From assembly GCA_030549495.1 (NCBI GenBank), contig JAUIRK010000971.1, positions 424,501-488,500 on the forward strand: a DNA stretch of 64,000 bases. The letters are read 5' to 3'. The position numbers and the translations under genes were made by a program. This DNA is from Nectonema munidae (Eukaryota; Nematomorpha; Nectonematoida; Nectonematidae). This document shows, piece after piece, positions 11,105-35,714 of the stretch (position 1 is its first letter; the number at the start of each line of letters is the position of its first letter). Under the pieces are notes generated by a model, which was not told where the DNA came from, did not search any database, and saw only the letters and a list, made by a program, of their open reading frames with translations.

Positions 11105-11870
11105 TATTTTAAAAGTGCAACAAAAAATGCACCAAAATTTATTTGTTTTATATTTGTAAAATATACTTTTAAATTTTAGAAAGATAAGTTTTTACATAAA
11201 ATAATGATATTTTTTATCAAGTTTGAAAGTCTTTTCATAAACTTCACTTATTTTTAAGTTGAAAAGAAGTTATTTTCTGATAAAAGTGCCCCAATATTCA
11301 AAAAATGGCGAATTATTTTCTTTTCTTAACTTTTAAATTTTTTTATAGTAGCAAAATAATGCTAATTGTTTGTTTCTCAAGTATTATATTTTCTGTATTT
11401 TTTACTTTAAACATTCTAGGCTAGATTTACAACTTAACCATTATTTCAAAGACTAAATTTTTCTAAAAAGGTGCATTTTAAATAAATATCTTTTTAGATT
11501 TGTGGATGAAAAAAAAAAGTAAAAGAAAGTGTATTATTTGGTATTTCATCTATTACAACTGAACAAGCTATTATAAATGAATTTAATAAGATTTGATTTG
11601 TCTAACTTTTTTTGTTTTGTTTAACTCTTTGTAACTTGTGTATTGAAGTAGATAAATCCTTAAAAATTTCCAATCTCACCGTAATAATAGGTTTTGGGTA
11701 CTTCTAATGTAAAAGTAATTTCATAATTTATTCATCCCTAGACAATTTTGTTAATATCTTCTCTAATAAAAAATGATCAATATACAAAGGCGTACTCAAA
11801 ATTCTCAAGTGATTATATTTAGAATACAATATAAAATACTCAATATGAGTGGCATTTGGTATGAAATAAT
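11105..11870. other. AT-rich intergenic stretch, nothing recognised
   Basis: No coding or RNA signal seen. The left end of the following pogo-like element was searched for here and not found. Confidence 0.4.
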
Positions 11871-11879
11871 CAAGTGGTA

Positions 11880-12587
11880 TCACTTGCTGAAGAAACCTTC
11901 CTTCTTAGTCCTCGACAGTTTCAGATGCCACAAGAAAGTAGAAGTTCTGCAACAGCTGAAAGACATCAAGACCACACCTGCTATTATTCCAGGAGGTCTT
12001 ATCTCTGTTCTGTAGCCACTGGATGTCTCCGTTTACCGTCCTTTCAAGGAGAGGATGAGGAAGAAATGGACTGAGTGTATGGCTACTGGAAACCAAGCAA
12101 AGACCCCCGCTGGACGACTGAAGAGGGTGATCTACTAACCATCTGTACTTGGATTGTGGAGTCCTGGAAGGACATCCCTACATCTTGTATAACAAATGGG
12201 TTTTTGAAGTGTGGGATTTCAAACAAACTTAATGGGACAGAGGAGTAGTTTTTATGGGAGGACAGGGATGATGGGAGTGTTGAAGAGGAAGATGAGTAAG
12301 TTGAACTTTATTATGACTTTACTGATGCAGTTACCTTATCCCAGAAGGAGTATGACAACATCTTTGGTTCTAGTTCAGATGAAAGGACTTTGATGAATTT
12401 TAAATTTAATAAACTATTGACATTGCTTTGTATATATTTATGTATGATTGTGGATTGAATATATTGAATATTGACAATGTGGTAAAAAAAACTTTATTTC
12501 TTATATTTGTGTATAGGCCCCACCCGTAAATTGATCGAAAATTCTACATAAAAAAGTGAGGCTTATAGGCGATGAAATATATTTAGA
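11880..12587 (+). mobile_element. Pogo/Tigger-like (Tc1-mariner superfamily) transposon, 5' truncated
   Basis: The translation matches the C-terminal half of a DDE_1 (pogo/jerky/Tigger) transposase: FLVLDSFRCHKKVEVLQQL (second catalytic Asp in LDSF), AIIPGGLISVLQPLDVSV with an in-frame TAG where Gln is usual, YRPFKERMRKKWTECM, then WIVESWKDIP, CGISNKLNGTEE and a Ser/Asp-rich tail ending near 12400. The right end near 12558-12587 (GAGGCTTATAGGCGATGAAA) resembles the pogo terminal repeat also seen in the MITE at 46162-46246. The N-terminal DNA-binding region and left end are missing, and several frame changes and stops make it inactive. Confidence 0.8.
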
Positions 12588-12889
12588 TGAAATTAAGCAA
12601 AGAAGTTTGACAATTGAATATTATATATATAGTTTTATTATCTCCCGTGTTTTACCAGCCCATATATTTTGTTCATTATTTATGATAAAAAATATTGATT
12701 AATACCTACATTTAATGTCTAAAAGTAACAATTATAATATTCTATTTGAATTTAAATAATTAAATTTTAACTTTTCGTAAAAATAATACATTTGTAATTA
12801 ATATAATGTTGTAAAAGCTAGAAGAAAATGTGTGCAATACGGAAAACAAAATGCCTGTTTAATATATAGTGTAAAATTTTCACAAGATG

Positions 12890-13600
12890 TCGATTCGAAT
12901 GCAACATACAGGCAATTTAAATACAATCATAATAATTAGATTACAGTATCGAGCTAGCAAATTCTGTCAGATGCAATCCTGCAAATATTCTAGGAACATT
13001 TTAAAACAATCATAAGTATGCAAATCGTGTTCAATACAACATACATTAGAAAACAATTGTAAACATGCAAATCATGTTCAATACAAACACTAAATATCAC
13101 ATTAACTCCCGTTCAAGAAATAGTAACAATGGGTAATCCCAGTACCTGAAGAAGAGCGTTTTTCAAAAGTAATCATACACTCATTGAGAGCGTCATTACT
13201 AGCGGTGCGAAAAGTTAGCGAATTGTATAAAGGAATTGGATAAAACATCTTGCTAAGCGTTTAGGGACGATACAACTAATACGACAGAATTGCAAATAAT
13301 GTCATTGTAGCCTTACTACTGTTGCATCTTGCATGATATCACGTGTATGCTCTAAGCATTTCCATGTTAGCCAAAATTATTCAAACTCAAATGAAGTGTA
13401 TAAAAGTCATTAAGCATTTGGTAGCGGTTTAAGAAAATGCAATCCTGGCACGAAAAGATAAAAGGAAATCAACTATATTTGTCGTTGAGTGTGGAAATGT
13501 AGCAGCAACCTTATGAAGATGACATAGAATCATTCATGATTAGAATACAGTAGCAAGTGAAATTCGGTCTGATACAATCATGTAATCCCATCATGGAACT
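12890..13600. repeat. Diverged direct repeats about 600 bp apart
   Basis: The block 12924-12999 (containing ATTAGATTACAGTA, GCAAATTCTGTCAGATGCAATC and ATTCTAGGAAC-like sequence) is repeated in diverged form at about 13527-13600. Short phrases such as CATGCAAATCATGTTCAATAC recur several times in between and again at 13757-13785. It looks like an old tandem or complex repeat. No coding seen. Confidence 0.45.
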
Positions 13601-13608
13601 CTCTTAAA

Positions 13609-13752
13609 GCGTGAGTAGGGTTGCTTAGATGCTGGATTCGATAATTCAAGGTCTTGGGTTCGATCCCGCATCAAGCCTGCTTTCCTCATAGTTTGATACA
13701 AGCGGTGCAATTGTGCCTTCTCGATGAAAACACCCTATGGCATTTACCTTAA
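13609..13752 (+). mobile_element. tRNA-derived SINE, GCGTGAG family, copy A
   Basis: It starts GCGTGAGTAGGGTTG and has a near-perfect pol III B box, GGGTTCGATCCCGC, at about 13656-13669. The body has CGATGAAAACACCCTATGG near the end. Close relatives lie at 28610-28750, 54128-54268 (minus) and 57624-57768. It interrupts the older repeat region around it. Confidence 0.8.
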
Positions 13753-13759
13753 TATAATT

Positions 13760-15607
13760 GTGTTCAATACAAACATGCAAATAATATCTACCTATTTTTC
13801 AATAATTACCATTTGAAAATAAGGTATGTCTAAGAATATTCCATATTTTAAATTAAAATAATCTTTGCAAAATGATTTAATATTTTTTAATTTCTTTTTG
13901 TTCCATAAATGGGGCACTTTTAAAACAGACCCTATTTTAAACTCTTATTACATAAAAGTGTAAGACCAAATATAAAAAAACTTTGAATACTCTTATAAAA
14001 TTATACTTTTTATATATATTCCAAAAATTGGCTTACTTCAATGTGTAATTAGTAAATTAGCTTATAAAAAATGCAGCAGGTTTTAAACAGACCGAAATGT
14101 TTAATTTAAAGTTATTAAGTAGGAGAGAAAGAATTTATTTTTAAACAAAAAAGGATAAAAACCAATTTTCTACTCATGCAAAATATAAAGTGGGAATAAG
14201 CTTATAAGATCTTCACCTAAGTGAAGTCTTGTTGGCATACCGATGAATAGGTTCTTCAAAGTTTTAATTTAATCACAACATTTATATATGTAAGAAATAT
14301 TGAATAAAATTAAACATAGATGCACAGCACATAGGCAACTATGGGCCACCATAGTAAAATTGAAAATTAAAATAAAATTATGAGGATCTATATAAGTATC
14401 TATACTGTAAAAGAAAAGAGGTAGAATCGTGTGCTTTGTAGGAACACCAAAAAAATTCCTTTTTTAAAAGTTATATTTATAGAAAAAGTATGCTTCTAAC
14501 AAAAAACTGTATCTCAGCGCGTTTTTTAATTATACCCTCTGTTCTAAATATGAAATATTTTTCAATGATTATTGTAAATATAACATTTGTCATAATATAA
14601 ATCGGTAGTAAGTTATTAATGAATATCAACTTATCTAATTTGAATCAAGTATAATTGAACCTCTCATAAAAAGATTATACCGTCTTATCATTAGAGGATT
14701 AAGAACTTCTACTGGAAAAAAAAGTTATATTGTAATAGGGACATTTTGGAATTAGAAAGTTAAAATTTTGTTCATAAAAGAACATTATTTTTGCCTTAAA
14801 TTTCCATAATTCGGTTTCTATAGCTATAGTGTTGCCTTTTAAATATTAATTATCAAGATTGATTCTGTATTTTTCAAATTTTGTAGTTCAAAAAGGCTCT
14901 TGTCTGAAATATTTTTAATTATTGGTAATTATATGTAGCACCAGACCGGGCGATAATGAGGACGGAGGGGAGGTTTAGCTTAGCCACTCCTTCTCTCTTC
15001 CTGGGATATATTTTGAACTTCCCATAGGGAACTCCCTTAAAATATATACGTGTATACACTTTCATATAGTTCATGCCCCATTAAAATTAGTTTAGCCCCC
15101 TATCCTTATAACGGGGCTGAGTAGCACTAATTTACATAATTAAAATGTATCCCATTTGTATTAAAACTTGCACCTTTGTCTTGCCAAAGAAAGCATAAAA
15201 ATTATAATTCACATCAAAAATTTTCTGATTTAATCATTTTCACTAATTTGTTTTCTTTGAATAAATGTTTGATTTGTATCTATATTGTTTTATAGTAATT
15301 TGAATTTAAAATCTTATCGGATTTATTACTTTAAACAAAAATATAAAAACAAAATTATTTTCATTATCATAATCGATGCATTTAAAAAAATTCTTCATAT
15401 TTTCAAACTCAAAAACGCATTTATAATCTTTGAAAATTGTTAAATTAAAATTTTTATTTAACTTAATTTTTATAACCATTCCATAATTTACTATGTCTTC
15501 CTTTTAAATTTTAAATTACTTTTTATTATTTTTTGGCTTTTATCAGAACTTTATATTTTTTTTTATAAAATTCAGCTTTCAAAAAATCTCTTTCCTTTCG
15601 TTTTACT
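13760..15607. other. AT-rich intergenic stretch, nothing recognised
   Basis: I see no coding or structured RNA signal. A less AT-rich patch at about 14935-15030 (GACCGGGCGATAATGAGGAC and following) looks like a decayed repeat that I cannot place. Confidence 0.4.
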
Positions 15608-15615
15608 TTCGTTTG

Positions 15616-16791
15616 GGTAAACATGTACTTTAGCGCCGTAAATTAAAAAAATATATTTTTTTATTTTTATATTTTATTTCTTCAAATTTAAGAACAATTT
15701 AAAATAAAAGATGGCAGGTAGACCTCGTGCACCGAATTTAATCGTTGAGAATGTTTTAGGAACTGCTGATCTACGATATATGGACTTTATACGCCAGACT
15801 TTGTTTGAGCTTAGTGAAAAGCGTGAGTGGGTGTTATTTTGTGCTCGAATGGGACTTATTCGAAATAACTTCCATTGCGAGCAATGTAACAATGAAATGG
15901 CGTTTGTCAACTATGCTCCATCTATTGACGGATGTCGGTGGCATGTAGGAAGCCATGTAGACGAACGAAAAGCATTCGTGAAGGATCGTTTTTTGATAGT
16001 CATCTGGAATTAACTACGATTGTACACTTTATTTACTTATGGGTATATGATTCTTGTCTGAAATATATTTCACGAGAATTGAGTGGATTATCATCACATA
16101 CAATGACAGACTGGTCTAATTTTTTACGTGAGGTGTGTGAGCAATGGTTGTTAGTGAATAATCAGCAGATAGGCGGTCTGAATGAAGATTTTACAGCAAA
16201 AGAGGTGGAAATAGACGAAACAAAATATTTCCACAGGAAATATCACCGTGGTCGCTATAGAGATGGACAGTGGGTATTTGGTGGTGTGGAACGAGAATCC
16301 GGAAATTGCTTTCTCGTGGCAGTGGCAAATAGAAAGACTGATACTCTTTATCCTCTAATACAAGAGTGGATTCTGCCAGGAACTCGAGTAATAAGTGACA
16401 GTTGGGCAAGTTATGCCACAATTGAACAAAGGGGTCAGGGGTTATATACACATGACGCTGTAAACCACAGCTTAAATTTTGTTGATCCCCATGACCCCAG
16501 CATCTATACGAATCGCATTGAAAATATGTGGATGCGCGCTAAAAGGAAATTAAGACGCCAGTTTGGAACGAGTGAACCTTTATTTGGTGGACACCTTTTT
16601 GAATTCATGTGGCGTTCTCGTTTTCCTGACTACAATAAACTATTTAATAATATTGTTATCTCTATTAGAGAAGTGTATGTTGTTTAGAGAGTGTTGTTGT
16701 GGGTAAATGCCTCGTATATTATTTTACAATAAAGCTTTTTTTTGGATATATAGAATTTTTTTAATTTACCGCGCTAAAGTACATGTTTACC
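15616..16791 (+). mobile_element. Merlin (IS1016/ISXO2-like) DNA transposon, nearly whole
   Basis: The 1176 bp element has 37 bp terminal inverted repeats (15616-15652 and 16755-16791) that begin GGTAAACATGTACTTTAGCG and differ at a single position. It is flanked by a perfect 8 bp target duplication, TTCGTTTG, at 15608-15615 and 16792-16799, as is usual for Merlin elements. The single gene fills the interior. Intact ends, perfect duplication and one frameshift point to a young insertion. It lies between AT-rich non-coding DNA and a GGAGTCGG-type repeat. Confidence 0.95.
15711..16687 (+). pseudogene. Merlin transposase (ISXO2-like DDE domain), one frameshift
   Basis: The start ATG at 15711 gives MAGRPRAPNLIVENVLGTAD. 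Residues 50-80 carry the zinc-finger-like pattern HCEQCNNEM...DGCRWHC..PCRR that precedes the catalytic domain in IS1595/Merlin proteins. The frame shifts by one base near 15942. From there the other frame runs to the stop at 16687 with SIREGSFFDSHLELTTIVHF, VEIDETKYFHRKYHRGR (first Asp, near 16214), RVISDSWASYATI (second Asp, near 16396), VNHSLNFVDPHD and YTNRIENMWMRAK (Glu, near 16520). All catalytic residues are present. The frameshift is the only clear defect over about 325 codons, so this copy cannot make the full protein from one frame. Confidence 0.92.
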
Positions 16792-16997
16792 TTCGTTTGT
16801 AGGTTGTTTGATGCGCCACACATACATAAGCCACCTATGCTGGTTTACAGACAACTACATGTCACCCGGACTAATGTTACTAATAGTTTTTTTAATATCA
16901 AAATATTTATTTTTTTATTAGAAAAAAAAATCTTTCAGATATGTTCCAGCGCTATCCATGGAGAATCGGTTGTTTAACCAATAATTTGACTCAGGGT

Positions 16998-17690
16998 GTT
17001 GTGACCAGGGCTGCGAAGACGGAGTCGTAGAAAATCGGCGATTTTATCTTAAAGTATGAGCCGGAGTCGGATTTTTATTTTTGAAAACAAAGAGTCGAAG
17101 TTTCTTTTTCCGACTCTTAAAATTCATTTGATTCAACTTCAAAATGTTTTCAAACATTTTGTTTGTTTTTTAACTTGTTTAGTGTTTTGATGTAATTTAA
17201 TGAAGCACAATAACAAAATCTTGCTAGTTGCTAGCAATGACATGAATGATGCTAAGTTTTCTTACCAAATATTAATGATGTAATGAAAAATCCTTTACCA
17301 AGTGTTGATGATGTAATAAAAAATCCTTCACCAAGTGTTGAGCATACATTTCTCTCTCATACAAGTTTGTCATTTAATTCAATCTTATATTTCTTGAATT
17401 GTTTTGGCATTCATTTTTTCGTGAAAACTTTCGCTATTTCGATTTTCAACTTGCAACGTTTTCGCCTGTTAAATTTTGCTAAAAGTAAGCTTCTTATTTT
17501 TAATTTTTATGGTTTTCAGTTTTTAACTCCAAAATAAAAGAGCAGTAATTGACATATAACTGATTTTCTTTGTATTTCATTTTAGTTAAACTAAAGTGTT
17601 AAGGAGTCGGTGTTAGAGGAGGTATCATAAAAGGAGTGGGAGTCGCAGTCGGACCTTATATTGTTTGACTCCTCACTCCTGTTTGTGACA
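16998..17690. mobile_element. Non-autonomous repeat with GGAGTCGG-rich inverted ends
   Basis: The left end reads CAGGGCTGCGAAGACGGAGT and continues with several GAGTCG phrases up to about 17115. The right end (17600-17690) has GGAGTCGG, GGGAGTCGCAGTCGGACC and GACTCCTCACTCCTG. Read inward from the right it begins CAGGAGTGAGGAGTC, matching the left end imperfectly. The middle is AT-rich and non-coding. This type of repeat is common in invertebrate genomes. Related scraps occur at 29640-29700 and 30390-30460. Confidence 0.55.
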
Positions 17691-18059
17691 TACAATTTTT
17701 AGAGAGATACTGGTTACTTCATAGCTTTTAGAATTATAGATATTCAAAAAGTAAAATTTTTATGCGAAATATTACTATATATTTAGAAATTTTATTATTG
17801 TAATTTTTTGCTGATTTGATGGATAACACTGAACAATAATTTTACACTTTCAAAAAAATACATGAATCGCTTTAGGGTTTTATTATCAATTTTTATGTGC
17901 TGATTACGAATTTGAGGACAAAAATCTGCTATGACTTCACAGTTTTCCCTAAAATACATTTTTAAACAAAGACCAAAAATTTCACGTGAATTATCAATTT
18001 ATTTTTAAAATTAAAATAACGGGATTGCAAGTGATAAATTAATAAACTATGAAATTTTT

Positions 18060-19205
18060 CCCTTTTTTCAAAATTAGCCTGGCTTTTGCTTTTTCGTTTC
18101 TAAGTTCTTCGTTCCTGGTGAATCTCGCTTTAGATTCCAACAAAAATCGGCAAGCATCGCAGGGCTCCATTTTCCCTTATATCTATTTTCCATCATTGTA
18201 ATTTCCTGATAGAATCTTTCTCCATGCTCATCTCTCATATCTGCGTTTTCAGGAAAAAAGACAAGTGCGAATGTAGGAAATGAATTTTCAAAGACATTTT
18301 GCCGCCTAGATTCTGGTAAGACTTTATTAATCTTTCTACTAAAATTTCTCTCGGGGCATCTTGCTGCTTTCCCAGAAGTCCGTTGGAAATGTCTTTGAAT
18401 GATTGCCAAGCTGCTAGCTCATTCTCGTTCATTGTGGCCTCATAGTGCTTATCAAAAAGTAGTTTGCGTATCTGAGGACACACGAAAATACCCTCTTTTA
18501 TCTTGGCCTCGCTGATTTTTGGAAAAACTTTTTTGAGGACACAAAACATGGCTTTTCATCATCAAGTGCTTTCGTAAATTGCTTTATCAGACCCAGCTTT
18601 ATGTGCAAAGGCGGCAAAATGATTTTCTCTTTTTGTACCAAGGGCTCATTTTTAACATTACTTAAGCCTGGAATCATCAAATCTCTTGGCGACCATTCTG
18701 TGCGGAAATAATGATCTGGTCTAGCTCTACTATCCCATTTGCATAGAAAGCACATGAATTTTGTGTACCCCGTTTGTAAGCCATTCAGTATATCAACTAC
18801 TTTCAAATCAGCCACTAATGCTCCTTGTACTTCATTCGGTCCAAGATGAAAGCGAGATTTTCATAGGTCTTTCTCAAAATTATGAAGTGAGCAATGGGAA
18901 ATGATGGCATCTTATTTCCGATATGCAATAAGACAGCCTTGACTGTACTGAGAGCCATCTATAAACAATCTCCACTCTTTGGCTTCGTATTGCAATTCGA
19001 GAGCATTAAAGAGTCTTTTGATATTGTTACAGTAAGTCAGGTTGCTCTCCAAAGTGAAAAACTTTTCTAAGTCTTCGGAGCGCTTCCTGAAAACTAACAC
19101 GAACATTTTTTTCTATTCCACTCCTGCATTCGCCAAGCCAAAAGTTTACTGGATTCCTTTGTTAACCTCAGATCACGAACGAGATCATTAAGCCTCGTTT
19201 GGTTG
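18060..19205 (-). pseudogene. Second copy of the 6069-8343 element gene, 5' truncated
   Basis: Minus-strand frames carry the same blocks as 6445-8110: FLNQTRLNDLVRDL (near 19200), WRLFIDGSQYSQGC, ADLKVVDILNGLQTGYTKFM (near 18810), CFLCKWDSRARPDHYF, PLHIKLGLIKQFTKALD (near 18590), IRKLLFDKHYEATMNENELA and DEHGERFYQEITMMENRYKG (near 18230). The candidate Asp, Asp and Glu are all kept. The N-terminal Cys-rich part is absent: similarity stops where the hAT remnant begins at about 19200. Subterminal TGCTGATT motifs are seen at about 17808 and 17900. It is broken in several places and inactive. Confidence 0.75.
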
Positions 19206-20789
19206 AGAAACTATGGTCTTTTAATGGTTTTTTCATTGCTTATTGGAATAAACCATATAGTGATTTTGAAAAACAAATTGAACTTATCAGGAAATTGGGA
19301 ATTCCAGTGAAAGAAAAATTTGTGAACAGGACAATGTGGACAGAATTTATTCATAGAATCGCTTCTTTCGCTCGAAAGAAACTTATGGAAGACATTTCAA
19401 AGTCTCCTTGTGTTAGTCTTCTACATGATGGTTCCACTGACATTTCAGTTTCAGCATCTGTTATTGTGTATATGCGCTACATCACTGATGGGACTGTTGC
19501 AGAGTCTTATGTAGGTCTAGAGAAGTTACCCAATGAAACTGCTGATGCCTATATTACAGCTTTGAATTCTCCCTCAAAATGACTGGGAATAAACCTATTT
19601 CACAAGGGAAAATTGGTAGTTTTGAACAATGGAGAAGAAAAATTTTGGGTTTGTGGGGTGGTGTAAAATAAAAAATCCTGGTTGGGGGGGTAAAAGGAAA
19701 AGGGGTAATGTGGGAACTTCTGATGCTCAAAAAGCAAAAGGACTGCTGAGCCATTTGTGATTTTAGGTTTTTAAAGTATTTCATTTTCTTTATTTCTGAC
19801 AGTTCTACGCCCACTTTCTGCTACATTTCAAAGAGAACCCCTGATGTAAGAAATCAAACCATCAGTGAACCATGCTATTTCTCTTTTAAACAAACTGGAA
19901 CATAACTCAGGAGAGATTGAGAGTCTTTTTTTATCTGAATTGTCTCCCACTGGTGTCTTCAGAGAAGTCCAGTTGAGTAGAAGCAGAGGAAACAAGCTAC
20001 TAAAAGGATAGAAGAATTATCCTCTCTGATGGGAAAGCTTCTTTGTCAGAGCGATTCAAGACCATTGAAGCAACAGTAGCACAGAATATATCCATATTTG
20101 ATACAATGGGATGGCCAGAGGGGAAGAAACTGTCAGATTTTGGGGATGCTGAGCTTGAGCAACTGGTGCAGCATTTCAAGGAGCCCCTATCTAACATGGA
20201 AGCTCCAACTGCTTTCTTGGCAAAGGAAATGCTGCCTGATGAATGGTTTAGTTTGAAGATCCTGGGAAAAGATCAGTCCTACCCCCACCTTTGCAAACAA
20301 GCTATGCTACGCACTGAAAGATCCCCAGTGTTATTCAAACTGATGCCAATTGTTTTAGTTTTACCAAGTTCATCTGCTAGTTGCGAAAGGGGGTTCAGCA
20401 GAATGAACTGCATCAAAACAGACCTCTGAATTTGTACAATTGTAATCTAGACTGACAACAGCCAACCTTGATTCCCTCATGCTTTTCGGCTTCAGTGGTG
20501 CTTCCGTTAAGGACTTTATCCAAATGAAAGTATTAAACTATGGCATTCATCACATTGGCAGAAACTTGTACATATGTGAATTAAAATAACCTGCACTATT
20601 TTTCTATGTAAACAATGTTTACTAAACATCTTAGGTAAGAAATAAATTGCATATTTCATTTCTAAAGTAATTGCATTTTAATTATTTTAATACATTTGGC
20701 GTATGAATGATGTATGACAAAGTTTATATTTACGTGCTACTAAAAATTTCTATGTGCTACTAAACTTAACAAAAAATTTTGCACCCCTG
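19199..20789 (+). mobile_element. hAT transposon remnant (internally deleted), right end preserved
   Basis: The first block (19199-19582) gives AYWNKPYSDFEKQIELIRKL, SFARKKLMEDISKSPCVSLL, HDGSTDISVSASVIVYMRYI and TADAYITALN, the start of the catalytic region of hAT proteins related to ZNF862/KIAA1586-like genes. The second block (20043-20429) gives ERFKTIEATVAQNISIFDTM, DAELEQLVQHFKEPL, LKILGKDQSYPHLCKQAM and IVLVLPSSSASCERGFSRMN, the hAT C-terminal dimerisation domain. Most of the central RNase H portion is missing. The right end at about 20782-20789 reads CACCCCTG, the mirror of a CAGGGGTG hAT end. No left end is seen because the element is fused to the element copy at 18060-19205. Confidence 0.8.
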
Positions 20790-20900
20790 TGATAAGTGTA
20801 TGATTTGAAAAAGCTTTAACGTGTAGCATTCTAGACTATTATACTAAATTTTATGGTTATTTTTTTTAGATTAATTTCATTATTATAAGAAGACATTTTG

Positions 20901-33597
<12,697 letters not shown>

Positions 33598-33662
33598 TCC
33601 TTCCTTTCAAAACTAGAGTAAGCATCTATCTTCTTTAGTGATAAACACGACGAACAAAATTT

Positions 33663-33668
33663 AATAAA
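33663..33668 (+). promoter_or_regulatory. Poly(A) signal of ALDH9A1
   Basis: AATAAA lies 66 bases after the stop codon and is the first canonical signal downstream. Confidence 0.65.
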
Positions 33669-33699
33669 GTTATTTTTTCTGGAAACAAAAAACCCAATG

Positions 33700-35575
33700 A
33701 TTTTCGATTAATATCAATCGATTTTAAGTATTTTCTCTTATTACGTAAATTTTTTTGGATAAATAAAGTAAAAAAATCTAGATACTTAATCCTTGGATTT
33801 TAAACTCAGAACTTTTTCAGTTACAAAACTGCCAAGCAACTTCAGTCTCTTAGTAGATTATTTTTAATGTTTAATAAGTTAGAAATTTTTAAGAAAAGTT
33901 TTTTTCTAAAATATATAATAAACGATTATAATGGTTAACTATTTGTTATATTAACGATTTTTTTCCCAATTTTTAACCCGATTTATATCCACTATTTCGT
34001 CTAAGAACTCAAATCATGGAGGATATGGAAAAACTGCCGCCGACAACTGCCCTCCTTTTCTCGAAATTTCTGTGTACTTGATATTAGTCCTTGACAACAT
34101 TGTTAACACTTTCACATTTTGTAAGTATTTCCTAAAGCACCATTTAATGTTTAAATTCTTATATATATATAGTGCGCTTTAAGAACCGCGATGTGTTGGA
34201 ATTTCTGAGATATATAGCCCACAATTTAAAATTCTAATACGTTAAATCCTTTTTCAATATGTTTCCAACTTATACAAAGTTAAGTATCTAATGTTATCTT
34301 TTTGAAATCACGTATTTTTATTAACAATAATAAAACATTGGTTTTAATACTTCTTATTTGTTACCATTTCTTCAAAGGTGGGCAGTTGTTGGAAAAACTA
34401 TTTTTAGTTTAGATGAACGAAAACCAACTTGCTGGAGATAGCTTAAGTCAGGCTATCATATGCGAGAAAGCTAGGCAAGTGCAATGATTTATTAGCTAAA
34501 ACTGTAGGCACTAGTGTATTAAAAGTTTTAGAGTTTGTGCTGGTTGCTTTGATAAATTACGTTGACTAAGAGGATTTCACAGTGTTATTAGACACTCAAA
34601 TAGTTTAGCTCTTATTTTTCAGCGTTTGAAATTTTTTAATCATAAAAATATCCATCCTTTATTTTTACCAAAACACAGTTATTGGTATATAAAATATTAT
34701 CCTCTCGTATCTTCACGATTATGATCTTTACTTGTTTTTATTGTCAGCCTCTGATTCCTTTTAATCTATCTTTGCTTAATGGATTTTTTAAACTAATTTT
34801 TCAAATAAATTAACTTAAAAATGTTTGTTTTATCTATATAAATCGCTGATTAGTGTTTTTCTTTTGTTAAGTAATCTTTTCTATATGAACATCTCAATGT
34901 AGCTTCCTTTTTCTCAACGAATTTTAAGGTCAACTTCAGACAAATAACAAGTCTCGTAAAAACCTTTCATCCAACAGATTTTAACGTTTACATTTTCAAG
35001 CTCCCAATGGCCCCATATTTTGAAATGCTGGTCCTCCTGGTTATATTATTAAATTTTAAATTGTTTTAGGTGGTCCTTTTCTATTTAAAGGCGGAAGCTA
35101 TAGAGGCAACACTATATATAAGACGAATTTTTTCAAAAAATTGTTCCAAAATTAGATTGTTTCTCATAAGCGGAAACTAAAATTCTATGATACTAGTAAT
35201 CTCTTTCATTTGTGAAGTTTCAATTAATATCAATTAACATAAAATTATTAAATGCTTGATAAGTTTTAATATAAGATTTAATGTTTTAATACCAATTAAT
35301 CAAAAATTAAGAATGGCAATTAAAATATATACATTACAAATATTTCCTTAAAAATCACATTAGTCTTATAAACGGTAATGTCAAATAACCGGCTGCTATT
35401 TACGTTAAAATTTTCAACTTTTAAAGAAAAATGTTTTATATTCAAGATAATAATCATTTAAATCTCTCATAATATTTTTTGCTCTATCGGAAAATGATAT
35501 TAAATTGGTTTATTATGGACACAAAAATATTAACAATTTTAAAAATAGAACCATTCGAATAGATGAAAAGAATAT
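33700..35575. other. AT-rich intergenic stretch, nothing recognised
   Basis: I see no gene, RNA or clear repeat here. Confidence 0.4.
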
Positions 35576-35579
35576 CAAT

Positions 35580-35708
35580 ACTTTTCCCTGAGAGTGCTTG
35601 CTTTTATGGAAATACTTTCTCAGTTTAAACAAAGCTTTGTTTTGAACTGATAGGTTATACTCATATAGAGATAGTATAATCTAGGGGCTAACAACAACAA
35701 CAACAAAA
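35580..35708 (+). mobile_element. LINE 3' end with (AAC)n tail
   Basis: This stretch, ending CTAGGGGCTAACAACAACAA, is the inverted equivalent of 38063-38195, the 3' end of the LINE next door. It is a severely 5'-truncated copy of the same family. Confidence 0.75.
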
Positions 35709-35714
35709 GAATAT

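Noticed and set aside
13650-13670. True tRNA genes at the B-box-like sites (13.6, 28.6, 54.2, 57.6 kb)
   Set aside because: They lack a cloverleaf with a proper anticodon arm and acceptor ends, and they share a long common body, so they are SINEs.
15711-16687. Bacterial contamination or horizontal transfer, because ISXO2/IS1016-like transposases are common in bacteria
   Set aside because: Merlin is an established animal superfamily, and the flanks, composition and target duplication are those of the host.
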